Below, piece by piece: positions 8,897 through 17,033 of a stretch of 43,447 nucleotides of DNA. The translations under genes were made by a program, and so were the position numbers. Source of the stretch: JADCRZ01 sp037718865 (GTDB lineage: Bacteria; Bacteroidota; Bacteroidia; Chitinophagales; Chitinophagaceae). The DNA is taken from NCBI GenBank assembly GCA_037718865.1, contig JBBJMP010000034.1, positions 1-43,447 of the forward strand, given 5' to 3'. The first letter of the stretch is position 1. Each line of letters starts with the position of its first letter. The notes below the pieces were generated by a model. The model had not been told where the DNA came from and made no database searches. It saw only the letters and a program-made list of their open reading frames with translations.

Positions 8897-10144
8897 TTAC
8901 ATCAATTGAATAACTGTGATCTCGGGCAGAATACCGACCCGGCCCGGGTATCCAATAAAACCAAAACCCCGGTTCACATATAGTTTTTGTTTTCCTTCCT
9001 CATACAAACCCGCCCATTGTTTATACATAAACTGCACAGGGCTCCATTTAAACCAGGGTATTTCAATACCGAACTGCATACCGTGTGTATGGCCCGACAG
9101 CATCAGGTCGATATCCGGATATGTTGTTCTGACCTGGGCATCCCAATGACTGGGATCGTGACTCATCAGTATTTTAAAAGGGCATTTTTCTGATCCTGGA
9201 TAGGCCACGTCCATTTTTCCATATTTGGGAAACCGCCCCTTGGAACTCCAGTTCTCGATTCCCAGCAGAGCGATTTCGTCTGCACCTTTTTTGAGCACCA
9301 CGTGTTCATTCATCAGCAATTTCCAGCCTAAATCACCATGAATTTGTTTCAGTTTAGCCAGGTTAGTGACCTTCGCTTCCGTGCTGTCCCAACTTACATA
9401 ATCGCCGTAATCATGGTTTCCCAATGTAGAGAATACACCGAGTGGTGCTTTCAGCTGGTTGAACGAGTTTAGATACGATTCCATTTCCGACGCCCTGTCG
9501 TTGACGAGATCACCTGTAAACAGGATCAGGTCTGGGTTTTCATTGATGATCCTGCGGATCCCTTTCTCTACCGCCCCTTTATCGGTAAAGCTGCCAGAGT
9601 GAATATCACTGATATGAACGATTTTTAATCCCTTAAATGCCGGTGGCAGGTTTGCATAAGCCAGTTTCAGGCGCTTTACCTGGTAATTGTACTTGTTGCT
9701 AAATCCATAGACCAGCGATCCAAAAAGTGTTCCTCCTGCAACCAGTCCGAACCAGCTTAGAAATTCGGAACGGGTGATTCCTTCTGCGGTTTGTGAAATC
9801 TCTACCGAAGGATTACTGAATAATTTGCCAATAAGCCACATCGCAGCTCTTCGCACATCATCCAGCAAAAAGAAAAGCGAGGCAATCAGTTTGGCGAAGA
9901 ACAGTCCGACTATTGTGGCAAAAAGATAGGTACGGACCAATTTCGGCCAATTTTCATAATTTAGAAACGGGAGCAGGATAAGCAATAGCAGAGAGGAAAC
10001 CGACAGTGCCCAGTAAGCCCAGTAAATAAAAATGCGTATACGGGGAGACACAGACTGGCTAACCGTTTTAACAGCCTGGAAAACGTAAATGTCTAATACG
10101 GCAAGTATGGCAACGATTATCCAGAGAAATGATGAATTACGCAT
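8897..10144 (-). CDS. Membrane-anchored metallophosphoesterase (YkuE/YaeI type)
   Basis: A 415-residue protein with three hydrophobic segments at about 7-27, 37-62 and 73-95, then SEFLSWFGLVAGGTLFG (127-143), a further hydrophobic stretch resembling a degenerate Tat-like leader. The calcineurin-like phosphoesterase domain follows, with the metal-binding motifs in order: HISDIH (177-182), FTGDLVND (209-216), LGNHDYGD (241-248), SHDPSHW, and SGHTHGMQFG. Relatives hydrolyse UDP-2,3-diacylglucosamine, phosphodiesters or lipid phosphates at the membrane; the substrate here cannot be read from sequence. The domain probably faces the periplasm (inference). It stands alone between a barrel-protein gene and the FMN reductase. 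Confidence 0.88.
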   Translation of the reverse strand: MRNSSFLWIIVAILAVLDIYVFQAVKTVSQSVSPRIRIFIYWAYWALSVSSLLLLILLPFLNYENWPKLVRTYLFATIVGLFFAKLIASLFFLLDDVRRAAMWLIGKLFSNPSVEISQTAEGITRSEFLSWFGLVAGGTLFGSLVYGFSNKYNYQVKRLKLAYANLPPAFKGLKIVHISDIHSGSFTDKGAVEKGIRRIINENPDLILFTGDLVNDRASEMESYLNSFNQLKAPLGVFSTLGNHDYGDYVSWDSTEAKVTNLAKLKQIHGDLGWKLLMNEHVVLKKGADEIALLGIENWSSKGRFPKYGKMDVAYPGSEKCPFKILMSHDPSHWDAQVRTTYPDIDLMLSGHTHGMQFGIEIPWFKWSPVQFMYKQWAGLYEEGKQKLYVNRGFGFIGYPGRVGILPEITVIQLM

Positions 10145-10227
10145 CTACAATATTTTTTTGAATGTATAAACAAGGTGCCGGAGGATGATCAGGTGCTCAA
10201 TGTAAGCATTTAGGTTTCGGGCTCTGG

Positions 10228-10728
10228 TTAAAACTTGATAAATTCTTCCAGTTGCACTTGCATGGCGGCAAGTGTTCCCTTGTGTACAATCTCGCCGGTA
10301 CCATTAATTAAACTTTCTATGGCTGATATCGGAAGTTTGTTGGGATGCACCACCATTTTTACATAATTCAATATACCAGTAAGGTGTTCCATTCCTCTTA
10401 AATTACCGGCTCTTCCACTTGATATACCGGTGAGTAATGCTTTTTTTCCCCACCATACTCTTTCAATGTCTGATATGTCAATAAGGGATTTAAGCACGCC
10501 TGGTATGCTTCCATTGTATTCAGGAGAAATAAAAATGATTTTGTTCGAAGGGATCAGTATTTCTTCCTCCAGTTTTTTTATTGCCGGATTACGTTTACTT
10601 ACATCCAGGTTTTCGAGTGAAACCAGTGATGTGGTAATTCCTTTGTGCTCTAATAATTTTTGATACTGCTCGGCAATTTTAATGGTAGTACTTCCTTTGC
10701 GGTTAGTACCTGATATTATGGTATACAT
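10228..10728 (-). CDS. NADPH-dependent FMN reductase family oxidoreductase
   Basis: A 166-residue flavodoxin-fold protein. The phosphate-binding loop for FMN is the N-terminal SGTNRKGSTT; SPEYNGSIPGVLKSLID is the classic flavin-contacting loop of NADPH-dependent FMN reductases and azoreductases; GISSGRAGNLRG follows the central strand. It reduces FMN or quinone/azo substrates with NAD(P)H; the physiological acceptor is unknown. It is cytoplasmic with no signal peptide and slightly shorter than typical (about 180). A GC-rich hairpin sits 10 bp upstream of its ATG. Confidence 0.85.
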   Translation of the reverse strand: MYTIISGTNRKGSTTIKIAEQYQKLLEHKGITTSLVSLENLDVSKRNPAIKKLEEEILIPSNKIIFISPEYNGSIPGVLKSLIDISDIERVWWGKKALLTGISSGRAGNLRGMEHLTGILNYVKMVVHPNKLPISAIESLINGTGEIVHKGTLAAMQVQLEEFIKF

Positions 10729-10737
10729 GCTGTTTTG

Positions 10738-10768
10738 CGGCTCCCGTCCATGCCTGGAGCCGGTTTTT
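10738..10768. other. Hairpin with T-run next to the FMN reductase start
   Basis: cggctcc (10738-10744) pairs perfectly with ggagccg (10756-10762) and is followed on plus by gttttt. On plus it looks like an intrinsic terminator but has no plus-strand gene upstream; on minus it would lie in the 5' leader of the reductase mRNA. Confidence 0.6.
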
Positions 10769-10923
10769 GTTTCGCTGTGAATAAATACTAACCATTAACA
10801 AACTGAAACGAGTAAAGTTCCGTGTTTTCTATTGAAGCCGATTTATACCTTTCCAAGTCATTTTACTTCAATGTTAGGCCATTGCGTTTTGTGTATTTCT
10901 GTAAAGATCGAACAACGAACTAT

Positions 10924-10931
10924 TATCTTTG
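10924..10931 (+). promoter_or_regulatory. Candidate Bacteroidota -7 element (TATCTTTG)
   Basis: TATCTTTG matches TAnnTTTG exactly and lies 26 bp before the ATG at 10957. No well-spaced upstream TTG partner (about 19 bp away) is visible, so this is half of a promoter at best. Confidence 0.4.
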
Positions 10932-10956
10932 AACTTTGAACGTCAAACTTTACTTC

Positions 10957-11637
10957 ATGAATCTCACTTATTACGGTCAAAGTTGCTTCAGCGTGGAAAT
11001 AAGCGGCAAAACATTGCTTTTTGATCCCTTTATCAGTTCAAATGAGCTGGCCAAACACATTGATGTTGAAAACATCCAGGCAGACTATATCCTGTTGTCG
11101 CATGGCCATAGCGATCATATCGCCGATTGTATAAGTATCGCCCAACGTACCGGAGCTGAGGTTATTTGCTGTTGGGAAATCCATGAATGGCTTTTTAAAA
11201 AAGGAGTTATCAACACCCACCCAATGAACACGGGGGGAAAATGGAAATTCGACCATTTTACGGTGAAATGTTCGGTGGCTCAACACTCCTCTTCTTTACC
11301 TGACGGCAGTTACGGAGGTAATCCCATGGGATTTATCGTAACGAGCGAAGAAGGTAATTTTTACTACAGTGGAGATACTGCCTTAACGTTTGACATGCAG
11401 TTAATACCACGATGGGCAAAACTAAATTTTGCGGTTTTACCTATTGGCGACAACTTTACTATGGATGCTGAAGATGCAACAGTTGCGGCGGAATGGATCG
11501 AATGTCAGCGGGTAGTAGGGGTCCACTATGATACTTTTGATTATATCAAAATTGATCATGACCAAGCTAAAAAAACTTTTGCAACCGCCGGTTTGGAATT
11601 GATCCTGGCAAACATCGGCGAAACTATTGCGGTTTGA
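10957..11637 (+). CDS. UPF0173 metal-dependent hydrolase (metallo-beta-lactamase fold)
   Basis: 226 residues from the preferred ATG (the open frame allows a 7-codon extension, but MNLTYYGQSCF is the normal UPF0173 opening and length). The metallo-beta-lactamase motif is LLSHGHSDHIAD; further ligand positions are the His in AQHSSS, the Asp in YSGDTAL, and GVHYDTFDYIKID near the end. The family (YtkL/UPF0173) is widespread and cytosolic, and its substrate is unknown. It stands alone, 126 bp upstream of parA and in the same direction. Confidence 0.9.
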   Translation: MNLTYYGQSCFSVEISGKTLLFDPFISSNELAKHIDVENIQADYILLSHGHSDHIADCISIAQRTGAEVICCWEIHEWLFKKGVINTHPMNTGGKWKFDHFTVKCSVAQHSSSLPDGSYGGNPMGFIVTSEEGNFYYSGDTALTFDMQLIPRWAKLNFAVLPIGDNFTMDAEDATVAAEWIECQRVVGVHYDTFDYIKIDHDQAKKTFATAGLELILANIGETIAV

Positions 11638-11701
11638 TGCGGATTAGTAAATGTGGTGCCGGGCACTGAAGGTTACCAACGGTCAGACAACCGATTTAAG
11701 A

Positions 11702-11709
11702 TACATTTG
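11702..11709 (+). promoter_or_regulatory. Candidate Bacteroidota -7 element for parA (TACATTTG)
   Basis: TACATTTG is an exact TAnnTTTG match 54 bp upstream of the parA ATG. The upstream TTG-type element is not evident at the usual distance, so confidence is moderate. Confidence 0.45.
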
Positions 11710-11763
11710 AATTAAACAACAATCTTAGCAAATAAACACGTTTAAAGCGAATCGAGAATAAAA

Positions 11764-12564
11764 ATGGCAAGAATTATCGGTGTAGCGAATCAAAAAGGAG
11801 GCGTAGGAAAAACAACCACTGCAATCAACCTGGCGGCCAGTTTTGCAGTACTCGAATTCAAGACCCTGTTGGTAGATGCTGACCCTCAGGCCAATAGTAC
11901 TACTGGCGTAGGTTTCGACCTGCACAATATCACGCAGAGCCTGTACGATTGTATGGTAAATGAAACACCTGTAAAGGAAGTAATTTTGAAAAGCGAGACG
12001 CCTAACCTGGACGTCGTTCCATCCCATATTGACCTTGTCGGTGCTGAAATTGAAATGATCAATTATCCAAACCGGGAAGGCGTTTTAAAAATGATCCTGG
12101 AGCCGGTGCTGGATGAGTATGAATTCATTGTGATCGATTGCTCGCCTTCGCTGGGTTTGATCACGGTAAATGCATTAACAGCTTCAGATTCCGTGCTCGT
12201 GCCTGTACAAACGGAGTTCTTTGCGCTGGAAGGATTGGGTAAGTTATTAAATACGGTTAAAATAGTGCAGAACCGGCTTAACCAGCGTTTGCAGATTGAG
12301 GGCATACTGATGACGATGTATGATGGCCGGCTTCGATTATGCAACCAGGTAGTTAGTGAATTGCGACGGCATTTTGACGATATCGTATTTCAGACCATCA
12401 TCCATAGAAATACTAAGATAAGCGAAGCACCCAGCGTAGGAAAACCTGTTATACTGTATGATGCTTCCAGCAAGGGCGCCATAAATTATTTAAACCTTGC
12501 CAAAGAAATCTTGCAGAAAAACAATTTGACCCGTATAACAAGGGAGGAAAGAGTCTTTGAGTAG
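11764..12564 (+). CDS. parA: Chromosome-partitioning ATPase ParA (Soj)
   Basis: A 266-residue deviant-Walker ATPase: KGGVGKTTT at 11-19 (signature Lys11 and Lys16), switch I/Walker A' DADPQANSTTG, and Walker B FIVIDCSPSLGLIT. The length and lack of an N-terminal DNA-binding extension fit chromosomal ParA/Soj. With ParB it segregates origins by forming ATP-dependent gradients on nucleoid DNA. It is followed after 63 bp by parB, the normal order. No parS-like palindrome (gtttcacgtgaaac type) was noticed nearby. Confidence 0.97.
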   Translation: MARIIGVANQKGGVGKTTTAINLAASFAVLEFKTLLVDADPQANSTTGVGFDLHNITQSLYDCMVNETPVKEVILKSETPNLDVVPSHIDLVGAEIEMINYPNREGVLKMILEPVLDEYEFIVIDCSPSLGLITVNALTASDSVLVPVQTEFFALEGLGKLLNTVKIVQNRLNQRLQIEGILMTMYDGRLRLCNQVVSELRRHFDDIVFQTIIHRNTKISEAPSVGKPVILYDASSKGAINYLNLAKEILQKNNLTRITREERVFE

Positions 12565-12627
12565 GCAAGTTCGATTGCATTGCATTAAACAAACCACATC
12601 TCACCTCTTACATCTTACATTACACGT

Positions 12628-13545
12628 ATGACTACTCCCAAACAAAATAAAGACGCGTTAGGTAAAGGAATTCGTTCTTTATTGCAGAATATTGATGCAG
12701 ACCTGAAGACCACCTCAGGCCAGTTAAAAACAAATGTGCTGGAAGCCGCGACGGGTACATTACGCATACCGGTTGAACAAATAGAAACCAATCCTAAACA
12801 ACCCCGTTACGATTTTGATGAACAGTCATTGAACGAATTGGCTCATTCGATCAGGCTTCACGATATTATTCAACCGATCACCGTTTCAAAGCTGCCCACC
12901 GGGAAATACCGTTTAATAACGGGTGAACGCCGTTTGCGTGCGGCCAAGATTGCCGGTTTGAAAGACCTGCCAGCGTATATCAGGCAAGCAGACGATCACC
13001 AGTTACTTGAACTGGCCTTGCTGGAAAACCTTCAGCGGGAAGACCTGAATGCTATTGAGATTGCCCTCAGTTACAAGCGTATGATGGATGATCTCAACCA
13101 TACCCAGGAACAGGTGGCCGAGCGCATGGGTAAAGAAAGAAGCACTGTGGCCAATTACATCCGCTTGTTAAAACTTCCGCCCGATATACAGGTGGCTGTA
13201 AGAAATAACAACCTGAGCATGGGCCATGCAAGGGCTTTGATCAACGTAGATACCGTGGATAAGCAATTATATATTTTTAAAGAAGTAAAGGATAAGAATC
13301 TTTCGGTAAGGCAAACAGAAGAGCTTGTCCGTAAATTATATAAAGTAGACGGCGCTGTTAAAGATTCAATAAAACCTCCTCTTCCGCCGGCTTACAAAAA
13401 AATTGAAGATAATTTAGCATCACATTTCAGTACCAGGGTTAAACTACAGCATAGTAAAAAAGGCAATGGCAGTATTACCATTGAATATTATTCCCTCCAG
13501 GAACTTAATAAACTTCTGGAGCAACTTGGTGCGTCGCCAAATTAG
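12628..13545 (+). CDS. parB: Chromosome-partitioning protein ParB (Spo0J)
   Basis: A 305-residue CTPase and DNA-binding protein. It opens with DALGKGIRSLL, the common ParB N-terminus. The ParB/Srx nuclease-like domain carries NPKQPRYDF, the GERRLRAAKIAG motif and ENLQREDLNAIE; the helix-turn-helix region follows (TQEQVAERMGKERSTVANYIRLLKLP) with MGHARALI. A C-terminal dimerisation segment ends EQLGASPN. It loads at parS and slides as a CTP clamp, and stimulates ParA. It is separated from DUF5683 by only 3 bp, so the two are coupled. Confidence 0.97.
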   Translation: MTTPKQNKDALGKGIRSLLQNIDADLKTTSGQLKTNVLEAATGTLRIPVEQIETNPKQPRYDFDEQSLNELAHSIRLHDIIQPITVSKLPTGKYRLITGERRLRAAKIAGLKDLPAYIRQADDHQLLELALLENLQREDLNAIEIALSYKRMMDDLNHTQEQVAERMGKERSTVANYIRLLKLPPDIQVAVRNNNLSMGHARALINVDTVDKQLYIFKEVKDKNLSVRQTEELVRKLYKVDGAVKDSIKPPLPPAYKKIEDNLASHFSTRVKLQHSKKGNGSITIEYYSLQELNKLLEQLGASPN

Positions 13546-13548
13546 TAA

Positions 13549-14214
13549 ATGGATTTAATGAGCCGGTTTCTTATCTTAATTATTTTTGTTTGTTCCTGCC
13601 CGTTTTGTTTTGCCCAGCAAAAAAAAGATACGGTTATTGTCAGAAACGACTCCATTTTAACCGTAAAAAAGAAATCCGATACTTCCGGTTCGGTAGCTTC
13701 CGATACACTCGCCAGGAAAAAACATAGTCCACGCAAAGCGGCTATCCGCTCAGCGATATTGCCCGGGTGGGGCCAGGCATACAATAGAAAATACTGGAAG
13801 ATGCCCATCGTATACGGCGCTTTGGGAACAACGGCCTATGTGTTCAACTTTAACCTTACACAATACAAAAGGATAGGAAAAGCTTATAATATCCTGGTGA
13901 AAAAAGACACCCTCCGCTATAAAGAGGTGGATGCCGACCTTCAGCCTTTCATAACGCAGAACGCCAGCAGCTCCCTCAGGAGTTATCGCAATGAGTACAG
14001 GAGGAATATTGACTACTCTGTTTTGGTCTTTATCCTTTTCTGGGGATTGAATGTGGTAGATGCCACGGTGGATGCACACCTGAAGGGGTTTGATGTAAGC
14101 GAAGACCTTAGCTTAAAAATCAAACCTGGTTATAATCCGGGTTCAAATACAACCGGCCTTAGCCTTGTGGTCGATATCCATAAACGAAAATCGAGATTGC
14201 TGGGCTTGCCGTGA
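13549..14214 (+). CDS. DUF5683 domain-containing membrane protein
   Basis: 221 residues: a signal peptide or first TM (about 5-22, LILIIFVCSCPFCFAQ), a polar linker rich in K/D/S, then the DUF5683 core with SAILPGWGQAYNRKYWKMPIVYGALG (the GxGQ motif region), a TM around 90-105 and another in YSVLVFILFWGLNVVDATVDAHLKGF. This family sits immediately after parB in many Bacteroidota; its function is unknown. Two starts are possible (13549 and 13558); both retain the signal. The 3-bp gap to parB means co-translation is likely. A 10-bp perfect hairpin follows, before dapB. Confidence 0.85.
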   Translation: MDLMSRFLILIIFVCSCPFCFAQQKKDTVIVRNDSILTVKKKSDTSGSVASDTLARKKHSPRKAAIRSAILPGWGQAYNRKYWKMPIVYGALGTTAYVFNFNLTQYKRIGKAYNILVKKDTLRYKEVDADLQPFITQNASSSLRSYRNEYRRNIDYSVLVFILFWGLNVVDATVDAHLKGFDVSEDLSLKIKPGYNPGSNTTGLSLVVDIHKRKSRLLGLP

Positions 14215-14235
14215 GTTGCTTATATTAAATTTGCG

Positions 14236-14263
14236 AATCTGCGGCTTATTATTGCCGCAGATT
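14236..14263. repeat. Perfect 10-bp inverted repeat aatctgcggc/gccgcagatt
   Basis: Arms 14236-14245 and 14254-14263 with an 8-nt A/T loop, between DUF5683 and dapB. The same arms recur at 39080-39133, which makes this a dispersed repeat unit and not a gene-specific terminator. Confidence 0.8.
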
Positions 14264-14302
14264 AAAGGATTTAATATCTTTCCTTTTTAATGCTGAAAGA
14301 AT

Positions 14303-15019
14303 ATGAAAATCGCCTTGATCGGTTATGGTAAAATGGGAAAGGCTATTGAAGAGATTGCTGTAAAAATGGGGCATGAGGTCATCCTTAAAATCGACGTAGA
14401 CAATACATCAGACTTAAACGCTGGCAACCTCTCCCTTGCAGATGCAGCCATTGAATTTACCGGTCCGCATAGTGCTTATGCAAATGTGATGAAATGCCTG
14501 GAATATAATATACCCGTCGTATGCGGGTCTACGGGTTGGTTAGATAAATGGGATGATGTAAAAATCTTTTGCGAAAAACAAGGCGGTTCTCTGGTGTATT
14601 CAAGCAATTACAGTATCGGGGTCAATATCTTCTTTGAAATAAATAAACGGCTGGCGGAGCTGATGACAGCTCATGCTTCTTACCGGCTTACGATTGAAGA
14701 GATTCACCACACGCAAAAAAAAGATGCCCCAAGCGGAACAGCCGTGTCTCTTGCCGAACAGATCCTTGAGCGGATACCTCAAAAGATAAGATGGGTAAAT
14801 CATTTGAGTGACCAACCAGAAGACTTAGAGATTATCAGCAGGCGGATCGATCCGGCTCCTGGCACGCATACCATCAGATACAGCTCGGATATAGATGATA
14901 TTAAAATCGTTCATACAGCCCATAATCGAACGGGGTTTGCTACCGGGGCCGTGCTGGCAGCAGAATTTGGCCGGGGTAAGAAAGGGATTTTTAATATGAA
15001 AGAGGTGTTGGGAATATAA
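14303..15019 (+). CDS. dapB: 4-hydroxy-tetrahydrodipicolinate reductase DapB
   Basis: A 238-residue NAD(P)H-dependent reductase of the diaminopimelate/lysine pathway, cytoplasmic. The Rossmann nucleotide loop is MKIALIGYGKMGKAIEE. CGSTGW and YSSNYSIGVN are dinucleotide and substrate loop motifs, and EIHHTQKKDAPSGTA holds the catalytic His and Lys. It is shorter than E. coli DapB (273) because of compact loops, as is normal in Bacteroidota. It is the fourth gene of the parA-parB-DUF5683-dapB block; in many relatives (from memory) lepB follows, but here an Rrf2 gene does. Confidence 0.95.
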   Translation: MKIALIGYGKMGKAIEEIAVKMGHEVILKIDVDNTSDLNAGNLSLADAAIEFTGPHSAYANVMKCLEYNIPVVCGSTGWLDKWDDVKIFCEKQGGSLVYSSNYSIGVNIFFEINKRLAELMTAHASYRLTIEEIHHTQKKDAPSGTAVSLAEQILERIPQKIRWVNHLSDQPEDLEIISRRIDPAPGTHTIRYSSDIDDIKIVHTAHNRTGFATGAVLAAEFGRGKKGIFNMKEVLGI

Positions 15020-15039
15020 CAAACTTCGAACTATAATCC

Positions 15040-15468
15040 ATGCTTTCCAAAAAATCGCAGTATGCTTTTAAGGCTTTGATCTACTTATCTGAACATGCAG
15101 ATAAAGGGCCGGTGCTCATCTCCGAAATCTCCAAAAAGAAAAACATACCCCTTAAATTTCTTGAAAATATCCTATTGGAGCTAAGGAAGGCAGGCGTTCT
15201 GGAAAGCAAAAAAGGTAAGGGCGGCGGTTATTATTTTGCTGTTGACCCCAGACAGGTTTCGCTTGCGAAGATCATGCGTTTAATTGACGGTCCTATTGCC
15301 TTGCTGCCATGCGTAAGTTTGAATTTCTACGAAAAATGCAAGGATTGCGATGAAAAGATCTGCGGATTGAACCGGATGATGGCAGAGGTGAGAGATGCTA
15401 CGCTAAAGGTGCTTGAAAATAAAACGCTGGCCGACCTCACCTACTCGCTATACAACGATAAACTTTAA
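15040..15468 (+). CDS. Rrf2 family transcriptional regulator
   Basis: 142 residues beginning MLSKKSQYAFKALIYLSEHA with a winged helix-turn-helix (ISEISKKKNIPLKFLENILLELRKAGVLESKKGKGGGYYF). The C-terminal part has LLPCVS then EKCKDCDEKICGLN. The Cys cluster is like that of Fe-S Rrf2 proteins (IscR/NsrR/RsrR type), so a redox or NO/iron-sensing role is plausible but unproven. It is 20 bp after dapB on the same strand and could be co-transcribed. Its regulon cannot be read from context; neighbours are lysine biosynthesis and a Gfo/Idh gene. Confidence 0.92.
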   Translation: MLSKKSQYAFKALIYLSEHADKGPVLISEISKKKNIPLKFLENILLELRKAGVLESKKGKGGGYYFAVDPRQVSLAKIMRLIDGPIALLPCVSLNFYEKCKDCDEKICGLNRMMAEVRDATLKVLENKTLADLTYSLYNDKL

Positions 15469-15646
15469 TAAGCCTGAACCTGCGGTTGTGAAACGCTGGG
15501 TACAACTTTTTGCGGGATGGATTGATCAAACAGAAAACAACTTGTCTATAAGCAGAATTTTTATATCTTGCGTCTCCAAGTGTGGCCATTCTAAATTGGG
15601 ATTAAAATGCGCTGCCAAATACTTAAAGCAATAATTAATCATCAGC

Positions 15647-17017
15647 ATGAATAAGTTCAATATCAACCGTCGTCATTTCATTAAAGGCGCCACCGCTTCA
15701 TTGGCCTTAACAGCACTTGGAGCAAACGGCATGGACATTTTCCAGCAAAATAAAAGCTACCGGGTGGCACTTATCGGGACCGGTTGGTATGGTAAAAGTG
15801 ATTTATTCCGGTTGATTCAAGTTGCGCCCGTAGACGTAGTTGCGCTCTGCGATGTGGATAAAAATATGCTGTCCCAGGCAGCAACGATGGTTAGCCAGCG
15901 GCAGAAATCCGGCAAAACTCCCCGCGTTTACACTGATTACCGAAAATTACTTGCTGAAAACAAACCGGATATAGTGCTTATAGGAACTCCCGACCACTGG
16001 CATGCGCTGCAGACCATCGATGCGGTGAAAGCCGGCGCCCATGTTTATGTACAAAAACCTATCAGTGTGGATGTGATGGAAGGCGAAGCAATGGTTGCTG
16101 CAGCCCGTAAGCATAACAGGGTTGTGCAGGTCGGTACCCAACGAAAAAGCACGCCTCATTTAATTGAAGCAAAAAAAAATATCGTTGATGCGGGCCTGCT
16201 TGGTAAAGTGTCTCATGTAGAGATGTGCTGTTACATTCATATGCGCAATAACGGCAATCCCCCGTTAGAATCCGTTCCTGACTTCCTCGATTACGAAATG
16301 TGGACCGGACCTGCTCCCTTGCGCCCCTATGACGGGTTGCCGCATCTCAGGTGGTGGCGCACGTTTATGGAATACGGAAATGGCATCATGGGTGACATGT
16401 GCATACACATGTTTGACACCGTAAGGTGGATGCTGAATTTGGGATGGCCTAAACGCATCAGCTCTACTGGTGGCATCTATGTTCAAAAAGAAGGAAAGTC
16501 AAACATAGCAGACACCCAAACCGCCCTCTTTGAATATGAGGGGCTAAATTGTGTTTGGCAGCACAGGACGTGGGGAACTCCGGCCGACCCGAAGTATCCC
16601 TGGGCGTTTAAACTATTTGGTGAAAAAGGTACGTTGGAAGCCAGCACTATGCAATATGATTTTGTTCCGCAGAGTAAGGAGGGAGAGAAGATACACAAGG
16701 ATGTGATTTATGAACGCGAGAAATACCCGGAAGATCTTAAGGAAGAACGAATTGAACTGAATGCGGCTCCTGCCACCAGGATTCACATGCTCGATTTCCT
16801 CAATGCCATTGAAACGAAAGGCAAACCCATTGCTGACATTGGGGAGGGGCATATATCAACAGCCAGTTGCATACTGGCCAACCTGTCCATGCAAACGGGC
16901 CGTCCCCTGATCTATGATCCGAACAAGCGGATCATAGTCGGCGATCCTGAAGCGAGCAAACTTTTACAGCGTCCCTATCGCCAGCCCTGGAAGCATCCGT
17001 TTCCGGATACAGTGTAA
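15647..17017 (+). CDS. Tat-exported Gfo/Idh/MocA family oxidoreductase
   Basis: A 456-residue NAD(P)-dependent sugar oxidoreductase. The N-terminus NRRHFIKGATASLALTALG is a twin-arginine signal (R8-R9), so the folded, cofactor-loaded enzyme is probably exported. The Rossmann loop is VALIGTGWYGKSDL. The usual EKP active-site triad reads QKP in YVQKPISVDVMEGEAM. GTPDHWHALQTIDAVKAG is the conserved segment before it, and WWRTFMEYGNGIMGDMCIHMFD carries the catalytic Asp/His region. Typical substrates are sugars, uronates or deoxysugars, including glycan turnover; not determinable here. The stop at 17017 converges on the amylosucrase stop with a 16-bp gap. Confidence 0.9.
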   Translation: MNKFNINRRHFIKGATASLALTALGANGMDIFQQNKSYRVALIGTGWYGKSDLFRLIQVAPVDVVALCDVDKNMLSQAATMVSQRQKSGKTPRVYTDYRKLLAENKPDIVLIGTPDHWHALQTIDAVKAGAHVYVQKPISVDVMEGEAMVAAARKHNRVVQVGTQRKSTPHLIEAKKNIVDAGLLGKVSHVEMCCYIHMRNNGNPPLESVPDFLDYEMWTGPAPLRPYDGLPHLRWWRTFMEYGNGIMGDMCIHMFDTVRWMLNLGWPKRISSTGGIYVQKEGKSNIADTQTALFEYEGLNCVWQHRTWGTPADPKYPWAFKLFGEKGTLEASTMQYDFVPQSKEGEKIHKDVIYEREKYPEDLKEERIELNAAPATRIHMLDFLNAIETKGKPIADIGEGHISTASCILANLSMQTGRPLIYDPNKRIIVGDPEASKLLQRPYRQPWKHPFPDTV

Positions 17018-17033
17018 AAAACGGTAATCACCA

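Noticed and set aside
15413..15634. 73-residue frame overlapping the Rrf2 end
   Set aside because: It starts at a weak codon inside Rrf2 in another frame, with no domain and no neighbours supporting it.
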